Positions 8,562 to 16,074 of a stretch of DNA of 25,205 bases are shown here, one piece after another. Source of the stretch: an uncultured Solobacterium sp. (GTDB taxonomy: Bacteria > Bacillota_I > Bacilli_A > Erysipelotrichales > Erysipelotrichaceae); NCBI GenBank assembly GCA_900546285.1, contig URCJ01000031.1, positions 1-25,205 of the forward strand. Direction: 5' to 3'. The stretch's first letter is position 1. Each line of letters opens with the position of its first letter. Under the pieces are notes generated by a model. It saw nothing but the letters and a program-made list of their open reading frames with translations. It did no database searches and was not told the origin of the DNA. The position numbers and the translations under genes are program-made.

Positions 8562-8735
8562 ATGCCAGTAAGAATTGATACTGATACTTGTGTAGGATGC
8601 GGTGCTTGTACTGATGTTTGTCCTACAGGCTCTTTAAATCTTGATGCTGATGGAAAGTGCCAAGTAAACGAAGATACTTGTATTGATTGTGGTGCTTGTT
8701 GCGGTACTTGCCCAACAGGTGCAATTTCTCAATAA
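8562..8735 (+). CDS. 2[4Fe-4S] ferredoxin
   Basis: Small protein of 57 aa with two clostridial-type cluster motifs: CxxCxxCxxxCP at Cys10, 13, 16 and 20, and a second set at Cys40, 43, 46 and 50. It carries low-potential electrons in anaerobic metabolism. Two further cysteines (33 and 47) lie outside the eight ligands. AAGGAGG at 8546-8552 is 9 bases before the ATG, and a TATAAT at 8530-8535, right behind the transporter stop, may be its own -10. A strong terminator follows, so it probably has a short monocistronic mRNA. Confidence 0.95.
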   Translation: MPVRIDTDTCVGCGACTDVCPTGSLNLDADGKCQVNEDTCIDCGACCGTCPTGAISQ

Positions 8736-8751
8736 TAATATCAATGAGTTG

Positions 8752-8778
8752 ATACCAAGCTTAGCTTGGTATTTTTTT
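8752..8778 (+). terminator. Strong intrinsic terminator after the ferredoxin gene
   Basis: Perfect 9-base arms ATACCAAGC (8752-8760) and GCTTGGTAT (8764-8772) enclose TTA, with seven Ts at 8772-8778. Confidence 0.92.
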
Positions 8779-8796
8779 ATTGTTTTGATGTAAAAT
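8766..8796 (+). promoter_or_regulatory. Candidate miaB promoter overlapping the terminator
   Basis: A -10-like TAAAAT lies at 8791-8796. The best -35-like hexamer, TTGGTA at 8766-8771, is within the terminator's 3' arm (19-base spacer, somewhat long). The start would fall around 8803-8805, at the miaB ATG. Confidence 0.4.
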
Positions 8797-8804
8797 AGAT
8801 GGGT

Positions 8805-10250
8805 ATGAAGAAAGATTATATTTTACCTAATATTAAGGAAGCAAGAAGAAGAAATAACACAGAGGAGATTGCTAGACTAACATATAATGTTGATGAAAAA
8901 TATTTGAATCTAGGAAAGGACAAGAAGTATCTCATCAAGACTCATGGCTGTCAGGCAAACTTTAGGGATTCAGAGACTATTGCTGGTCTTTTGGAGGAGC
9001 TTGGTTTTATAGAAACAACAAGTGAAGAGGATGCTGACATTGTTTTGATTAATACTTGTGCTATTAGAGAGGGTGCTGAAGATAAGGTTTTTGGTGAAGT
9101 TGGTGCTTTAAAAAGACTCAAGAGGGAAAGACCTGAAATGCTTATTGGAATCTGTGGTTGTATGGCTCAGGAAGAGAAGACAGTTACCACTTTATTAGAG
9201 AAGTATCATCAAGTAGATATTATTTTTGGTACTCATAATATTATCTCTTTGCCTAAGATGATTTATGATATCTATAATGCGAATAAAAAGAGGGCTGTTG
9301 AGGTCTTTTCTAAGCAAGGCGAGGTTATTGAAAATGTTCCAGTTACTCGTTTATCAAGTCATAAGGCTTCAGTAAATATTATGTATGGCTGTGATAAGTT
9401 CTGTACATATTGTATTGTGCCTTATACTCGTGGTAAGGAGAGAAGTAGACTGCTTAAGGATGTTGTTAAAGAGGTTCAAGAACTTAAGGATACTGGTTAT
9501 AAGGAAGTGTGTTTGCTTGGTCAAAATGTTAATGCCTATGGTAAGGATTTAAAGTTGGGTTATGATTTTGCGACTTTATTGACTGAAGTGGCTAAGACTG
9601 GTATCAATAGAGTTCGTTTTATGACTTCTCATCCTTGGGATTTTAATGACGATATGATTATGGCGATTAAGAATAATAAGAATATTTGTCCTTATATTCA
9701 TTTGCCTGTTCAATCTGGTTCTAATAGTATTCTTAAGAAGATGAATAGAAGATATACTATTGAGGATTATAAAAATTTATTTGATCGTTTAACTTCAAAT
9801 TTAGATAATTTTGCCTATACTACTGATATCATTGTTGGTTTCCCTAATGAGACTGATGAGGACTTTAAGGCAACTTTAGATATTGTCGATTATTGTAAGT
9901 ATGATAATGCCTTTACTTTCATTTATTCACCAAGAAGTGGTACACCAGCTGCTGTGATGGAGGATGAAACACCAAGAGCGGTTAAGGAAGCGCGTTTGCA
10001 AGAACTTAATAAGAAGGTTGCTTATTATGCTAATATGAAGAATCAAAAGTATTTGAATCAAGTGGTTGAGGTACTTGTTGATGGCACTTCTAAGAAAAAT
10101 GATGCAGTTTATTCGGGTTATACAAGGGAGAATAAGCTTGTTAATTTTAAGGCTGATGATGTTCAAATTGGCGATTTGGTTAATGTAAGAATAACTGAGT
10201 GCATGTCTTTCTCTTTAAATGGTGAGTTTGTGGGCAAAGTAGTTGAATAA
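8805..10250 (+). CDS. miaB: tRNA-2-methylthio-N6-dimethylallyladenosine synthase MiaB
   Basis: Radical SAM methylthiotransferase of about 481 aa that adds 2-methylthio to i6A37 in tRNAs. It has an N-terminal UPF0004 domain with cluster cysteines (THGCQAN, NTCAIREGAEDKV, GCMAQ), a radical SAM motif CDKFCTYC (cysteines at 198, 202 and 205 counted from an ATG at 8799), and a C-terminal TRAM domain. The start is uncertain. ATGs exist at 8799 and 8805, and neither has a ribosome site. I prefer 8805 because the only -10 lies 8 bases upstream, which would make the mRNA leaderless. No terminator follows; the rubrerythrin promoter overlaps its end. Confidence 0.95.
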   Translation: MKKDYILPNIKEARRRNNTEEIARLTYNVDEKYLNLGKDKKYLIKTHGCQANFRDSETIAGLLEELGFIETTSEEDADIVLINTCAIREGAEDKVFGEVGALKRLKRERPEMLIGICGCMAQEEKTVTTLLEKYHQVDIIFGTHNIISLPKMIYDIYNANKKRAVEVFSKQGEVIENVPVTRLSSHKASVNIMYGCDKFCTYCIVPYTRGKERSRLLKDVVKEVQELKDTGYKEVCLLGQNVNAYGKDLKLGYDFATLLTEVAKTGINRVRFMTSHPWDFNDDMIMAIKNNKNICPYIHLPVQSGSNSILKKMNRRYTIEDYKNLFDRLTSNLDNFAYTTDIIVGFPNETDEDFKATLDIVDYCKYDNAFTFIYSPRSGTPAAVMEDETPRAVKEARLQELNKKVAYYANMKNQKYLNQVVEVLVDGTSKKNDAVYSGYTRENKLVNFKADDVQIGDLVNVRITECMSFSLNGEFVGKVVE

Positions 10251-10270
10251 AATTCTAAATTTGATATAAA
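10243..10270 (+). promoter_or_regulatory. Candidate rubrerythrin promoter
   Basis: TTGAAT (10243-10248) and TATAAA (10265-10270) are separated by 16 bases, overlapping the miaB stop codon. The start would be near 10277, about 24 bases before the ATG. Confidence 0.55.
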
Positions 10271-10300
10271 TAAGTTAACAAATACAAGGAGGAAATGTAT

Positions 10301-10888
10301 ATGAAATTTGTATGTAAAGTATGTGGTTATATTTATGAGGGAGATGCTGCTCCTGCAGAATGTCCAGTATGCCACGCTAAGAGTGATATGTTTGAGGAAG
10401 TAAAGGGTGAAATCAAGTTAGCTGCTGAACATAAGTTTGGTGTATATGGTGAGACAGTTAAGAATAATCCTGATATTTCTGATGAAGATAAGAAGTATAT
10501 CTTCGATCAATTAATGGCTAACTTCAATGGCGAATGTTCAGAAGTTGGTATGTATCTATGTATGGCTAGAATTGCTCATAGAGAAGGTTATCCTGAAATT
10601 GGTTTATATTGGGAAAAGGCTGCTTATGAAGAAGCTGAGCATGCTGCTAAGTTTGCTGAATTATTAGGTAGCGATTTAGAAGTTAATATGACTGATTCTA
10701 CTGCTAAGAACTTAAAGTGGAGAGTTGATTGTGAATATGGCGCAACAGCTGGTAAGATGGAATTAGCTACTTGCGCTAAGAAAAACAACTTAGATGCAAT
10801 CCATGATACAGTTCATGAAATGGCTAGAGATGAAGCTAGACATGGTAGAGCTCTAGAGGGCTTATATAATAGATACTTTAACAAATAA
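10301..10888 (+). CDS. Reverse rubrerythrin (N-terminal rubredoxin plus diiron ferritin-like domain)
   Basis: Protein of 195 aa. An N-terminal rubredoxin-like Fe(Cys)4 site uses Cys5, 8, 21 and 24 and precedes a four-helix diiron domain with EEAEH (110-114) and DEARH (177-181) plus earlier Glu ligands near 78-81. This domain order is the reverse of classical rubrerythrin and matches the revRbr proteins of clostridia, which reduce hydrogen peroxide and oxygen using NAD(P)H-derived electrons. A role in oxidative-stress defence is inferred from the family. AAGGAGG at 10286-10292 is 8 bases before this ATG; an upstream ATG at 10295 is too close to the site. It is followed by a bidirectional terminator. 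Confidence 0.93.
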   Translation: MKFVCKVCGYIYEGDAAPAECPVCHAKSDMFEEVKGEIKLAAEHKFGVYGETVKNNPDISDEDKKYIFDQLMANFNGECSEVGMYLCMARIAHREGYPEIGLYWEKAAYEEAEHAAKFAELLGSDLEVNMTDSTAKNLKWRVDCEYGATAGKMELATCAKKNNLDAIHDTVHEMARDEARHGRALEGLYNRYFNK

Positions 10889-10895
10889 TCAAACA

Positions 10896-10923
10896 AATAA
10901 AACCGCAGTAATGCGGTTTTATT
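10896..10923. terminator. Bidirectional intrinsic terminator
   Basis: Perfect 12-base arms at 10896-10907 and 10912-10923 (core ACCGCA, loop GTAA, core TGCGGT) have A-rich and T-rich flanks on both sides. It serves the rubrerythrin gene on the plus strand and the toxin gene ending at 10929 on the minus strand. Confidence 0.93.
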
Positions 10924-10928
10924 ATGCT

Positions 10929-11243
10929 CTATAAGATTTCGTCAATATTTCGCTTACTATAAATGAATCTTCTAATTTCCATTACATCATTCTCAACAAC
11001 ATAAAAGATAGAATAATTATTAACCTGTATACAGTAATAAGTTTCTTTTCTTTTTCTAATTGAACGATACGGTTCGAAGGAAGTTGGATACTTCATTCTT
11101 TCCAATATAGCGATTTCAACCTTATCAGCTAAATCTCGAGCTGCAGAAGGATTGTTTAAAGTATCTTTGATGTATAAAACAGCATCTTTAAGATCTTTTT
11201 CAAATAGTTGAAGATACTTTAGCTTAATTTCGTTATTTCGCAT
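10929..11243 (-). CDS. Type II toxin, ParE/RelE superfamily
   Basis: Protein of 104 aa with the ParE/RelE pattern: N-terminal helices containing FEKDLKDAVLYIKDTLNNP, then a beta-sheet end with YRSIRKRKETYYCIQVNNYSI and a final RRFIYSKRNIDEIL. In the superfamily these proteins either cleave ribosome-bound mRNA or poison gyrase; the sequence alone does not decide which. The ATG at 11243 lies inside the antitoxin gene's end (11-base overlap), the usual coupled order of antitoxin first. A TTG one codon upstream is possible but less likely. Confidence 0.85.
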   Translation of the reverse strand: MRNNEIKLKYLQLFEKDLKDAVLYIKDTLNNPSAARDLADKVEIAILERMKYPTSFEPYRSIRKRKETYYCIQVNNYSIFYVVENDVMEIRRFIYSKRNIDEIL

Positions 11244-11493
11244 CAATTGCTTCGTTTATAGAATCAAATACTTCCTTATGAGATAATCTGATGCTAGAAT
11301 TTTTAGCTTCTAAATCTGCTTCGTCTAGTTTTCTTTCAATGTTATCAGTTAAACTAGAATACTCTTGTAAACTTAAAACAACCATAGCGCCATAGCCATT
11401 CTTTGTTAAAAAAACTGGTTTACCTTTATTAACTAGGTTTTCAATTTCCGGGAATTTGTTTCTTAAATCCGAAACAGGTCTAATTTCTATCAT
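11233..11493 (-). CDS. Type II antitoxin, Phd/YefM family
   Basis: Protein of 86 aa. The N-terminal part (MIEIRPVSDLRNKFPEIENL, then VFLTKNGYGAMVVLSLQEY) is the Phd/YefM DNA-binding fold; the charged C-terminal half should wrap the toxin. Such proteins neutralise the toxin and repress their own promoter. An AAGGAGG site is 7 bases before the ATG. The gene overlaps the toxin by 11 bases, and the promoter upstream contains a short direct repeat that may be its operator. Confidence 0.9.
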   Translation of the reverse strand: MIEIRPVSDLRNKFPEIENLVNKGKPVFLTKNGYGAMVVLSLQEYSSLTDNIERKLDEADLEAKNSSIRLSHKEVFDSINEAIDAK

Positions 11494-11512
11494 AATGAAC
11501 CTCCTTATTTAT

Positions 11513-11546
11513 ACTATCATTCTATCATGATTTTATCTTCAATCAA
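11513..11546 (-). promoter_or_regulatory. Promoter and possible operator of the toxin-antitoxin operon
   Basis: Read on the minus strand, TTGATT (11546-11541) and TAGAAT (11524-11519) are separated by 16 bases. The -10 lies within a direct repeat, ATGATAGA then ATGATAGT (11528-11513), a plausible autoregulatory site for the Phd-like antitoxin. Confidence 0.65.
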
Positions 11547-11867
11547 TACTAATAAGTAATATATTTGCATAAGATATTATTAATATCTTGCTAATATAAT
11601 AAATGGGGCTATGAATGGCAAATGTTTGTTTTCGTTTTGTATATCTCGTGAAGTATAGTCTATTTTCTCTCCTTTCTGAATTTACAAGGAGTGTTGGCTT
11701 AAATAATTAATCAATAGTTTTTTAACTTAATCTTTTCTAATAAACCATCACATCAGTGCCCAATCTTTGTTCTTACATATATTTATTGACGACAAAAAGA
11801 ATTTTTCCTACCCTAATTTTTAAAATTTGTGTTTTGGCCTATAGTATAATTAAGGCACGTAGTTTTC
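11547..11867. other. Intergenic stretch without a convincing gene
   Basis: This stretch of about 320 bases lies between two divergent promoters. It contains a small AT-rich hairpin (AAGATATT at 11571-11578 and AATATCTT at 11582-11589), a TATAAT at 11595-11600, and another TATAAT at 11845-11850 that could be a second, weaker start for the downstream gene. An ATG at 11615 opens only 31 codons and resembles nothing I recognise. A small RNA from 11607 onward is possible but unsupported. Confidence 0.4.
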
Positions 11868-11897
11868 TTGAATTTAATTAACTTTTTATTCTATAAT
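11868..11897 (+). promoter_or_regulatory. Promoter of the RNase J/ftsK operon
   Basis: TTGAAT (11868-11873) and TATAAT (11892-11897) have an 18-base spacer. Transcription would start near 11904, leaving a leader of about 23 bases with GGAGG at 11914-11918. Confidence 0.7.
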
Positions 11898-11926
11898 TAC
11901 GAAGTATACTTATGGAGGATATCATA

Positions 11927-13585
11927 ATGGAAAAAGTTCGCTTAATGGCTCTTGGTGGTTTAGACGAAGATGGCAAAAATATGTATTGTGTTGAGATTGA
12001 TGACGATATTTTTGTCGTTGATGCAGGTTTAAAATATCCCGAGAATCAACAGTTAGGCGTAGAATATGTAATTCCTGATTTTGATTATTTAATAGAGAAT
12101 AAAGATCGTGTTAAGGGTATTTTCATCACTCATGGTCATGATGATGTAATGAAAGCTTTAACACATGTTTTAAGAGTGGCTGATTTTGAGGTATATGCGA
12201 CTGCATTGACTGCTAAGGTTATTGAAGAAGATTTACCTAAGAATTCTAAGAAGAGGATCAATATTTTAAGAAGAGATGGTTCTTATACTATTGCTGGTCA
12301 TAAGATTCATACTTTCCCTGTAATGATGTCTATTGCGGATGGTGTTGGTTTGATTTTTGAGACTGATCAAGGTTCTATTGTTTATACTAGTGAATTTATT
12401 GTTGACTATGATTTAACATTTGAAGCTTTTTCAATGAACATGAATGTCTTATCTAAGATTGGCGATCATGATGTCTTGTGTTTGATGTCGGAGTCAGTTG
12501 GTGCTAATAAGGATGGTTATACAGCTCCTAAGCATCGTATTACTGATATGATTGAGCCTTATATCGAGAATATTGGTGATAGAGTAATTATTACCTTATA
12601 TAAACAAAATCTATATCGTATTATTGAAATTCTTGAGTTGGCTAAGAAATATAAAAGACAAGTATATTTCTATGATGAGAGTCATTTAAAACTATTAAAG
12701 GCTGTTGAAGAATTAGGTTATTATCATATTCCTGCTGGTACTATTGTTACTAAGAAGAATTTTAGTAATGATTTAACTAATGTGATTTGTGTATTGTCTG
12801 GCAGTGGTAAACAAGTATTCAAGTTATTGAATAATATTGCGATTGGGGAAGATAGTAAGTTTGAATTAAAGAAGAATGATTTAGTAATCATTGCATCTCC
12901 TGTGGTTCCAGGTACTGAAAAAGAGGCTGCAGCTATGGAGGATGATCTTTATAGAGCTGATGTAAGAATTGTTAAGTTGAATAAGAATGATTTATTGTCT
13001 ATGCATGCTTCTAAGGAAGATTTGAAGACGATGTTGTATCTTGTTAAGCCTAGATATTATTTGCCTGTAAAGGGTCAATATTATGATTTGATCAACAATG
13101 CTGATATTGCAGTTGAAATGGGTTATACACCTGATAAGATTATTATTCTTGATAATGGTCAATTTGCTACTTTTGATAATCAAAAGCTTGTTTCTACAAG
13201 AGATTCTATTGAATTAGATGAAATCTTAATCGATGGTAGTGATAAGGCTGACGTATCTGGTATGGTGCTAAAAGATCGTGAAACACTTAGTACCGATGGT
13301 GCGATTGTATGTGGTATTGTCCTTGATTTTAAGACTAAGGACTTAATTGGGGGACCAGATGTTCAAAGTAGAGGAGTTATCTATCTAAAGGATGCTGAAA
13401 ACTTATTAGCTGAAATAGGTAATATTTTATGTGATACAGTGGCTCAAGCTGTTAAAGAAAATAGATATGATAATATGAAGGTTAGAGTAGAGGCTAAGGA
13501 AAAGATCCAAGCCTATGTACTTAGAAATACAGGCAAGCGTCCGATGATTTTGCCTGCTATTGTGGAAGTTAATGGAGGAAAATAA
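11927..13585 (+). CDS. rnjB: RNase J family protein (RNase J2-like), degenerate active site
   Basis: Protein of 552 aa, full length for RNase J: metallo-beta-lactamase fold, beta-CASP domain, and a C-terminal domain ending in a VRVEAKEKIQAYVLRNTGKRPMI-type segment. The start at 11927 follows GGAGG by 8 bases; an ATG at 11912 contains that site and is rejected. Key residues are missing. The family HGHEDH reads HGHDDV (69-74), the His of the HSIPDS motif is Met (MMSIAD, about 132-137), the GDF aspartate is Glu (TSEF, about 155), the SGH motif is shortened to HASKED, and PVHGEY reads PVKGQY (about 380). It is probably a structural partner rather than a nuclease. The position upstream of ftsK matches B. 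subtilis rnjB (ymfA), supporting the J2 assignment. Confidence 0.88.
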   Translation: MEKVRLMALGGLDEDGKNMYCVEIDDDIFVVDAGLKYPENQQLGVEYVIPDFDYLIENKDRVKGIFITHGHDDVMKALTHVLRVADFEVYATALTAKVIEEDLPKNSKKRINILRRDGSYTIAGHKIHTFPVMMSIADGVGLIFETDQGSIVYTSEFIVDYDLTFEAFSMNMNVLSKIGDHDVLCLMSESVGANKDGYTAPKHRITDMIEPYIENIGDRVIITLYKQNLYRIIEILELAKKYKRQVYFYDESHLKLLKAVEELGYYHIPAGTIVTKKNFSNDLTNVICVLSGSGKQVFKLLNNIAIGEDSKFELKKNDLVIIASPVVPGTEKEAAAMEDDLYRADVRIVKLNKNDLLSMHASKEDLKTMLYLVKPRYYLPVKGQYYDLINNADIAVEMGYTPDKIIILDNGQFATFDNQKLVSTRDSIELDEILIDGSDKADVSGMVLKDRETLSTDGAIVCGIVLDFKTKDLIGGPDVQSRGVIYLKDAENLLAEIGNILCDTVAQAVKENRYDNMKVRVEAKEKIQAYVLRNTGKRPMILPAIVEVNGGK

Positions 13586-16074
13586 TGCCTAGAAAAAAGA
13601 AAGAAATTGTCCCTGATGATCCCTTTAATTATGCTGGGCTGATATCTTTTCTATGCGTTGCAGCTCTAATTTATTTTTCGATCACCAAAACAGGCCCTGT
13701 TGGCTTGTTTATTAATAACTTACTATCTTATTTGTTTGGAAACTTATATTTAGTCTTATTAATAAGTCTTTTTGTGTGTGCCTTTATTAATGTATTCTTA
13801 ACTAAGAAAGTTAAGTTTAATGTATGGTTTTACATTGGAATTGGTGTTTTAAATGTAGCAGTTATGTTACTTTCAACTGTTTTATTCTATGGTAAAGTAA
13901 GTGAATTTCCTTTTACTATAGTTAGTACTGCATTCTCATATATTAAATTATTATTTACAGCTGACGTAATCTTTGGTGGGGGACTAATTGGAACCTTATT
14001 AATGTATTTTTGCATGTCAACTTTTGACTATGCTGGTACTATAACTATTTTGGTTTTATTGTTTCTTATAGCTGCCATATTATTAATACCACTTGGTGTT
14101 TATAAGGTATTTATTAATGGTGCCAAGGATGCAAGTATCAACACAATCCATGGCGTTAAAGATAGAGTCAATGACATGAATGAGAGACGTCAAATTAAGA
14201 ATGAACTTAATAGACTTGAACTTGAAAGAAGAACTAAATTAGCAAATCGTCAACGTATTGAAGAGGAACAAAGAAGAGCTAGCCTTCAAAGGGATATCCA
14301 TAATATCTTTAATGAGAACTTATCTATTCCTACAATGGAAAAGGAAGAAGAAAAGATTGAAGATGTTAAGAATACTAGTGATTTCTCTAAGACTTATTTC
14401 TTAGATGATGATGTTAAGGTCGAACAAACAAGTTTGGATGTTGGTGGGCTCGAATCTGGGCTCGAATCTGGGGGCTCGAATCTTGGGCTCGAATCTGGCG
14501 GGCTCGAATCTGCTGGGCTCGAATCCAAAGTTGAAGATTCTACAAAAGTAAAAGCCGATATAGAATTAGAGCCTGTGCTTAATGATGATGAAGTAGAGCC
14601 TGTACATAAGAATAAAATATATCATTTACCACCTATGTCACTTCTTACCAATATTGCATCTTCAAAGGCTAGTAACATCAATAAGAATTCAGCTGAGGTA
14701 AAGGGACAAAAGCTAATTGAAATATTAAGTAACTTTGGTATCCAGGCTAGATTAACTAATACTTTCATTGGCCCAAGTGTTACTAAGTTTGAGATTGTTC
14801 CCGATGAGAATATTAAGGTAAATAAGATTAGCGGTATTTCTGACAATATCAAGATGGGCTTGGCTGCTAAGGATATTAGAATTGAAGCTCCAATTCCAGG
14901 TAGAAGTGCTGTTGGTGTTGAAATACCTAATGCGGAAAATGTAATGGTTCGTATGTCAGAACTTACAAAGAGTGAGAAGTTTAAGGATAAGTCTAAACAA
15001 TTATTATTCACTTTGGGTAAGGATTTGATGGGTGAGCCGGTATATTGCGAACTAAATAAGATGCCGCATTTACTTGTAGCTGGTGCAACTGGTTCTGGTA
15101 AGTCTGTTTGTATGAATACGATTATCATTTCTTATTTATTAAGAAGTGATCCAAAGGATTTAAAGATTGTCTTGATCGACCCTAAGAAGGTTGAATTTAC
15201 ACCTTATCATGACATACCACATTTATTGTGGCCAGTAATTACTGATTCAGATATGGCTAGTATGATGCTTAAAAAGGCTGTAGTTATCATGGAAGAAAGA
15301 TATGATGCCTTTGCGGATGCTGGTGTTAGAGATATTAAGAGCTTTAATGACTTGGTAATTAAGCATAATGCAAGTGTTGGTGATGGTGAGTCTAAGATGA
15401 AAAAGATGCCATATATCGTTATCATCATCGATGAACTTGCTGATTTGATGATGACTGCTAAGAAAGAGGTTGAGGCATCAATACAACGTCTAACTCAATT
15501 ATCACGTGCTTGTGGTATTCATATGATTGTTGCTACACAGCGTCCAAGTACTGATGTTATTACGGGTTTAATTAAGTCTAATATTCCAAGTCGTATTTCT
15601 TTTGCGGTATCTAGTTCGATTGACTCAAGAACTATTCTTGATCAAACTGGTGCTGAAAAGCTGTTAGGACATGGTGATATGTTATATCTTCCTCAAGGAG
15701 AGAGTGGTCCAATTAGAGTTCAAGGTTGTTTTGTGACTGATGATGAGATTAAAAGAATCACTGATTATTGTAAGAAACAAGGTGGTCCTGATTATGATGA
15801 TACTTATTTTGAGATTAAGAGAAACTTAGAAGGTGAGTCTTTCTCTTATTCAAGTGAGAGTAATAATCCACGTGAAAAGGATGCCTTATATGATGAGGTA
15901 GTTGAATATGTAACTCAGGCTCAAAAGGCTTCTACTTCTTTACTACAAAGAAGATTTGGGATTGGTTATAATCGTTCTGCTCGTATTATTGATGAATTAG
16001 AGAAAAATGGCATAATTGGTCCAAGTAATGGTTCTAAACCACGTGAGGTGTACAAAAAGAAAGATGAAGAATAA
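13585..16074 (+). CDS. ftsK: DNA translocase FtsK/SpoIIIE
   Basis: Protein of 829 aa. Four or five N-terminal membrane helices (about residues 15-195) anchor it at the septum. A charged linker (about 195-380) with a coiled-coil-like Arg/Glu stretch and a Gly-Leu-Glu-Ser repeat follows, then the motor. Walker A is GATGSGKS near 495-503, Walker B is IIIDELADLMM near 611-621, and the C-terminal winged-helix gamma domain contains LLQRRFGIGYNRSARIIDELE. The motor pumps chromosomal DNA through the division or sporulation septum and recognises polar DNA motifs via gamma. The start overlaps the RNase J stop (TAATG), with GGAGG ahead of it. The tepA gene found between these in B. subtilis is absent. 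Confidence 0.96.
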   Translation: MPRKKKEIVPDDPFNYAGLISFLCVAALIYFSITKTGPVGLFINNLLSYLFGNLYLVLLISLFVCAFINVFLTKKVKFNVWFYIGIGVLNVAVMLLSTVLFYGKVSEFPFTIVSTAFSYIKLLFTADVIFGGGLIGTLLMYFCMSTFDYAGTITILVLLFLIAAILLIPLGVYKVFINGAKDASINTIHGVKDRVNDMNERRQIKNELNRLELERRTKLANRQRIEEEQRRASLQRDIHNIFNENLSIPTMEKEEEKIEDVKNTSDFSKTYFLDDDVKVEQTSLDVGGLESGLESGGSNLGLESGGLESAGLESKVEDSTKVKADIELEPVLNDDEVEPVHKNKIYHLPPMSLLTNIASSKASNINKNSAEVKGQKLIEILSNFGIQARLTNTFIGPSVTKFEIVPDENIKVNKISGISDNIKMGLAAKDIRIEAPIPGRSAVGVEIPNAENVMVRMSELTKSEKFKDKSKQLLFTLGKDLMGEPVYCELNKMPHLLVAGATGSGKSVCMNTIIISYLLRSDPKDLKIVLIDPKKVEFTPYHDIPHLLWPVITDSDMASMMLKKAVVIMEERYDAFADAGVRDIKSFNDLVIKHNASVGDGESKMKKMPYIVIIIDELADLMMTAKKEVEASIQRLTQLSRACGIHMIVATQRPSTDVITGLIKSNIPSRISFAVSSSIDSRTILDQTGAEKLLGHGDMLYLPQGESGPIRVQGCFVTDDEIKRITDYCKKQGGPDYDDTYFEIKRNLEGESFSYSSESNNPREKDALYDEVVEYVTQAQKASTSLLQRRFGIGYNRSARIIDELEKNGIIGPSNGSKPREVYKKKDEE
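14446..14525 (+). repeat. GC-rich minisatellite inside ftsK
   Basis: Six copies of GGGCTCGAATC start at 14446, 14458, 14472, 14485, 14500 and 14515, spaced 12, 14, 13, 15 and 15 bases. The +14 and +13 steps add to 27, so copy 3 is read in another frame (GSNL) while the others read GLES; the net frame is kept. It encodes a Gly/Leu/Glu/Ser-rich part of the linker, roughly residues 288-314. Confidence 0.95.

Noticed and set aside
8562..8735. Extra cysteines 33 and 47 in the ferredoxin as a sign of a third cluster or disulfide
   Set aside because: The eight ligand cysteines account for two clusters. Two isolated extra cysteines are not enough to claim another site.
11615..11710. A 31-codon ORF downstream of a TATAAT in the intergenic stretch
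   Set aside because: There is no recognisable sequence, no second copy, and only a poor ribosome site. It is kept as part of the intergenic description.
14622..15128. A 168-codon open frame antisense to the ftsK motor region
   Set aside because: It lies opposite highly conserved FtsK coding sequence, has no ribosome site or recognisable domain, and is expected from codon bias.
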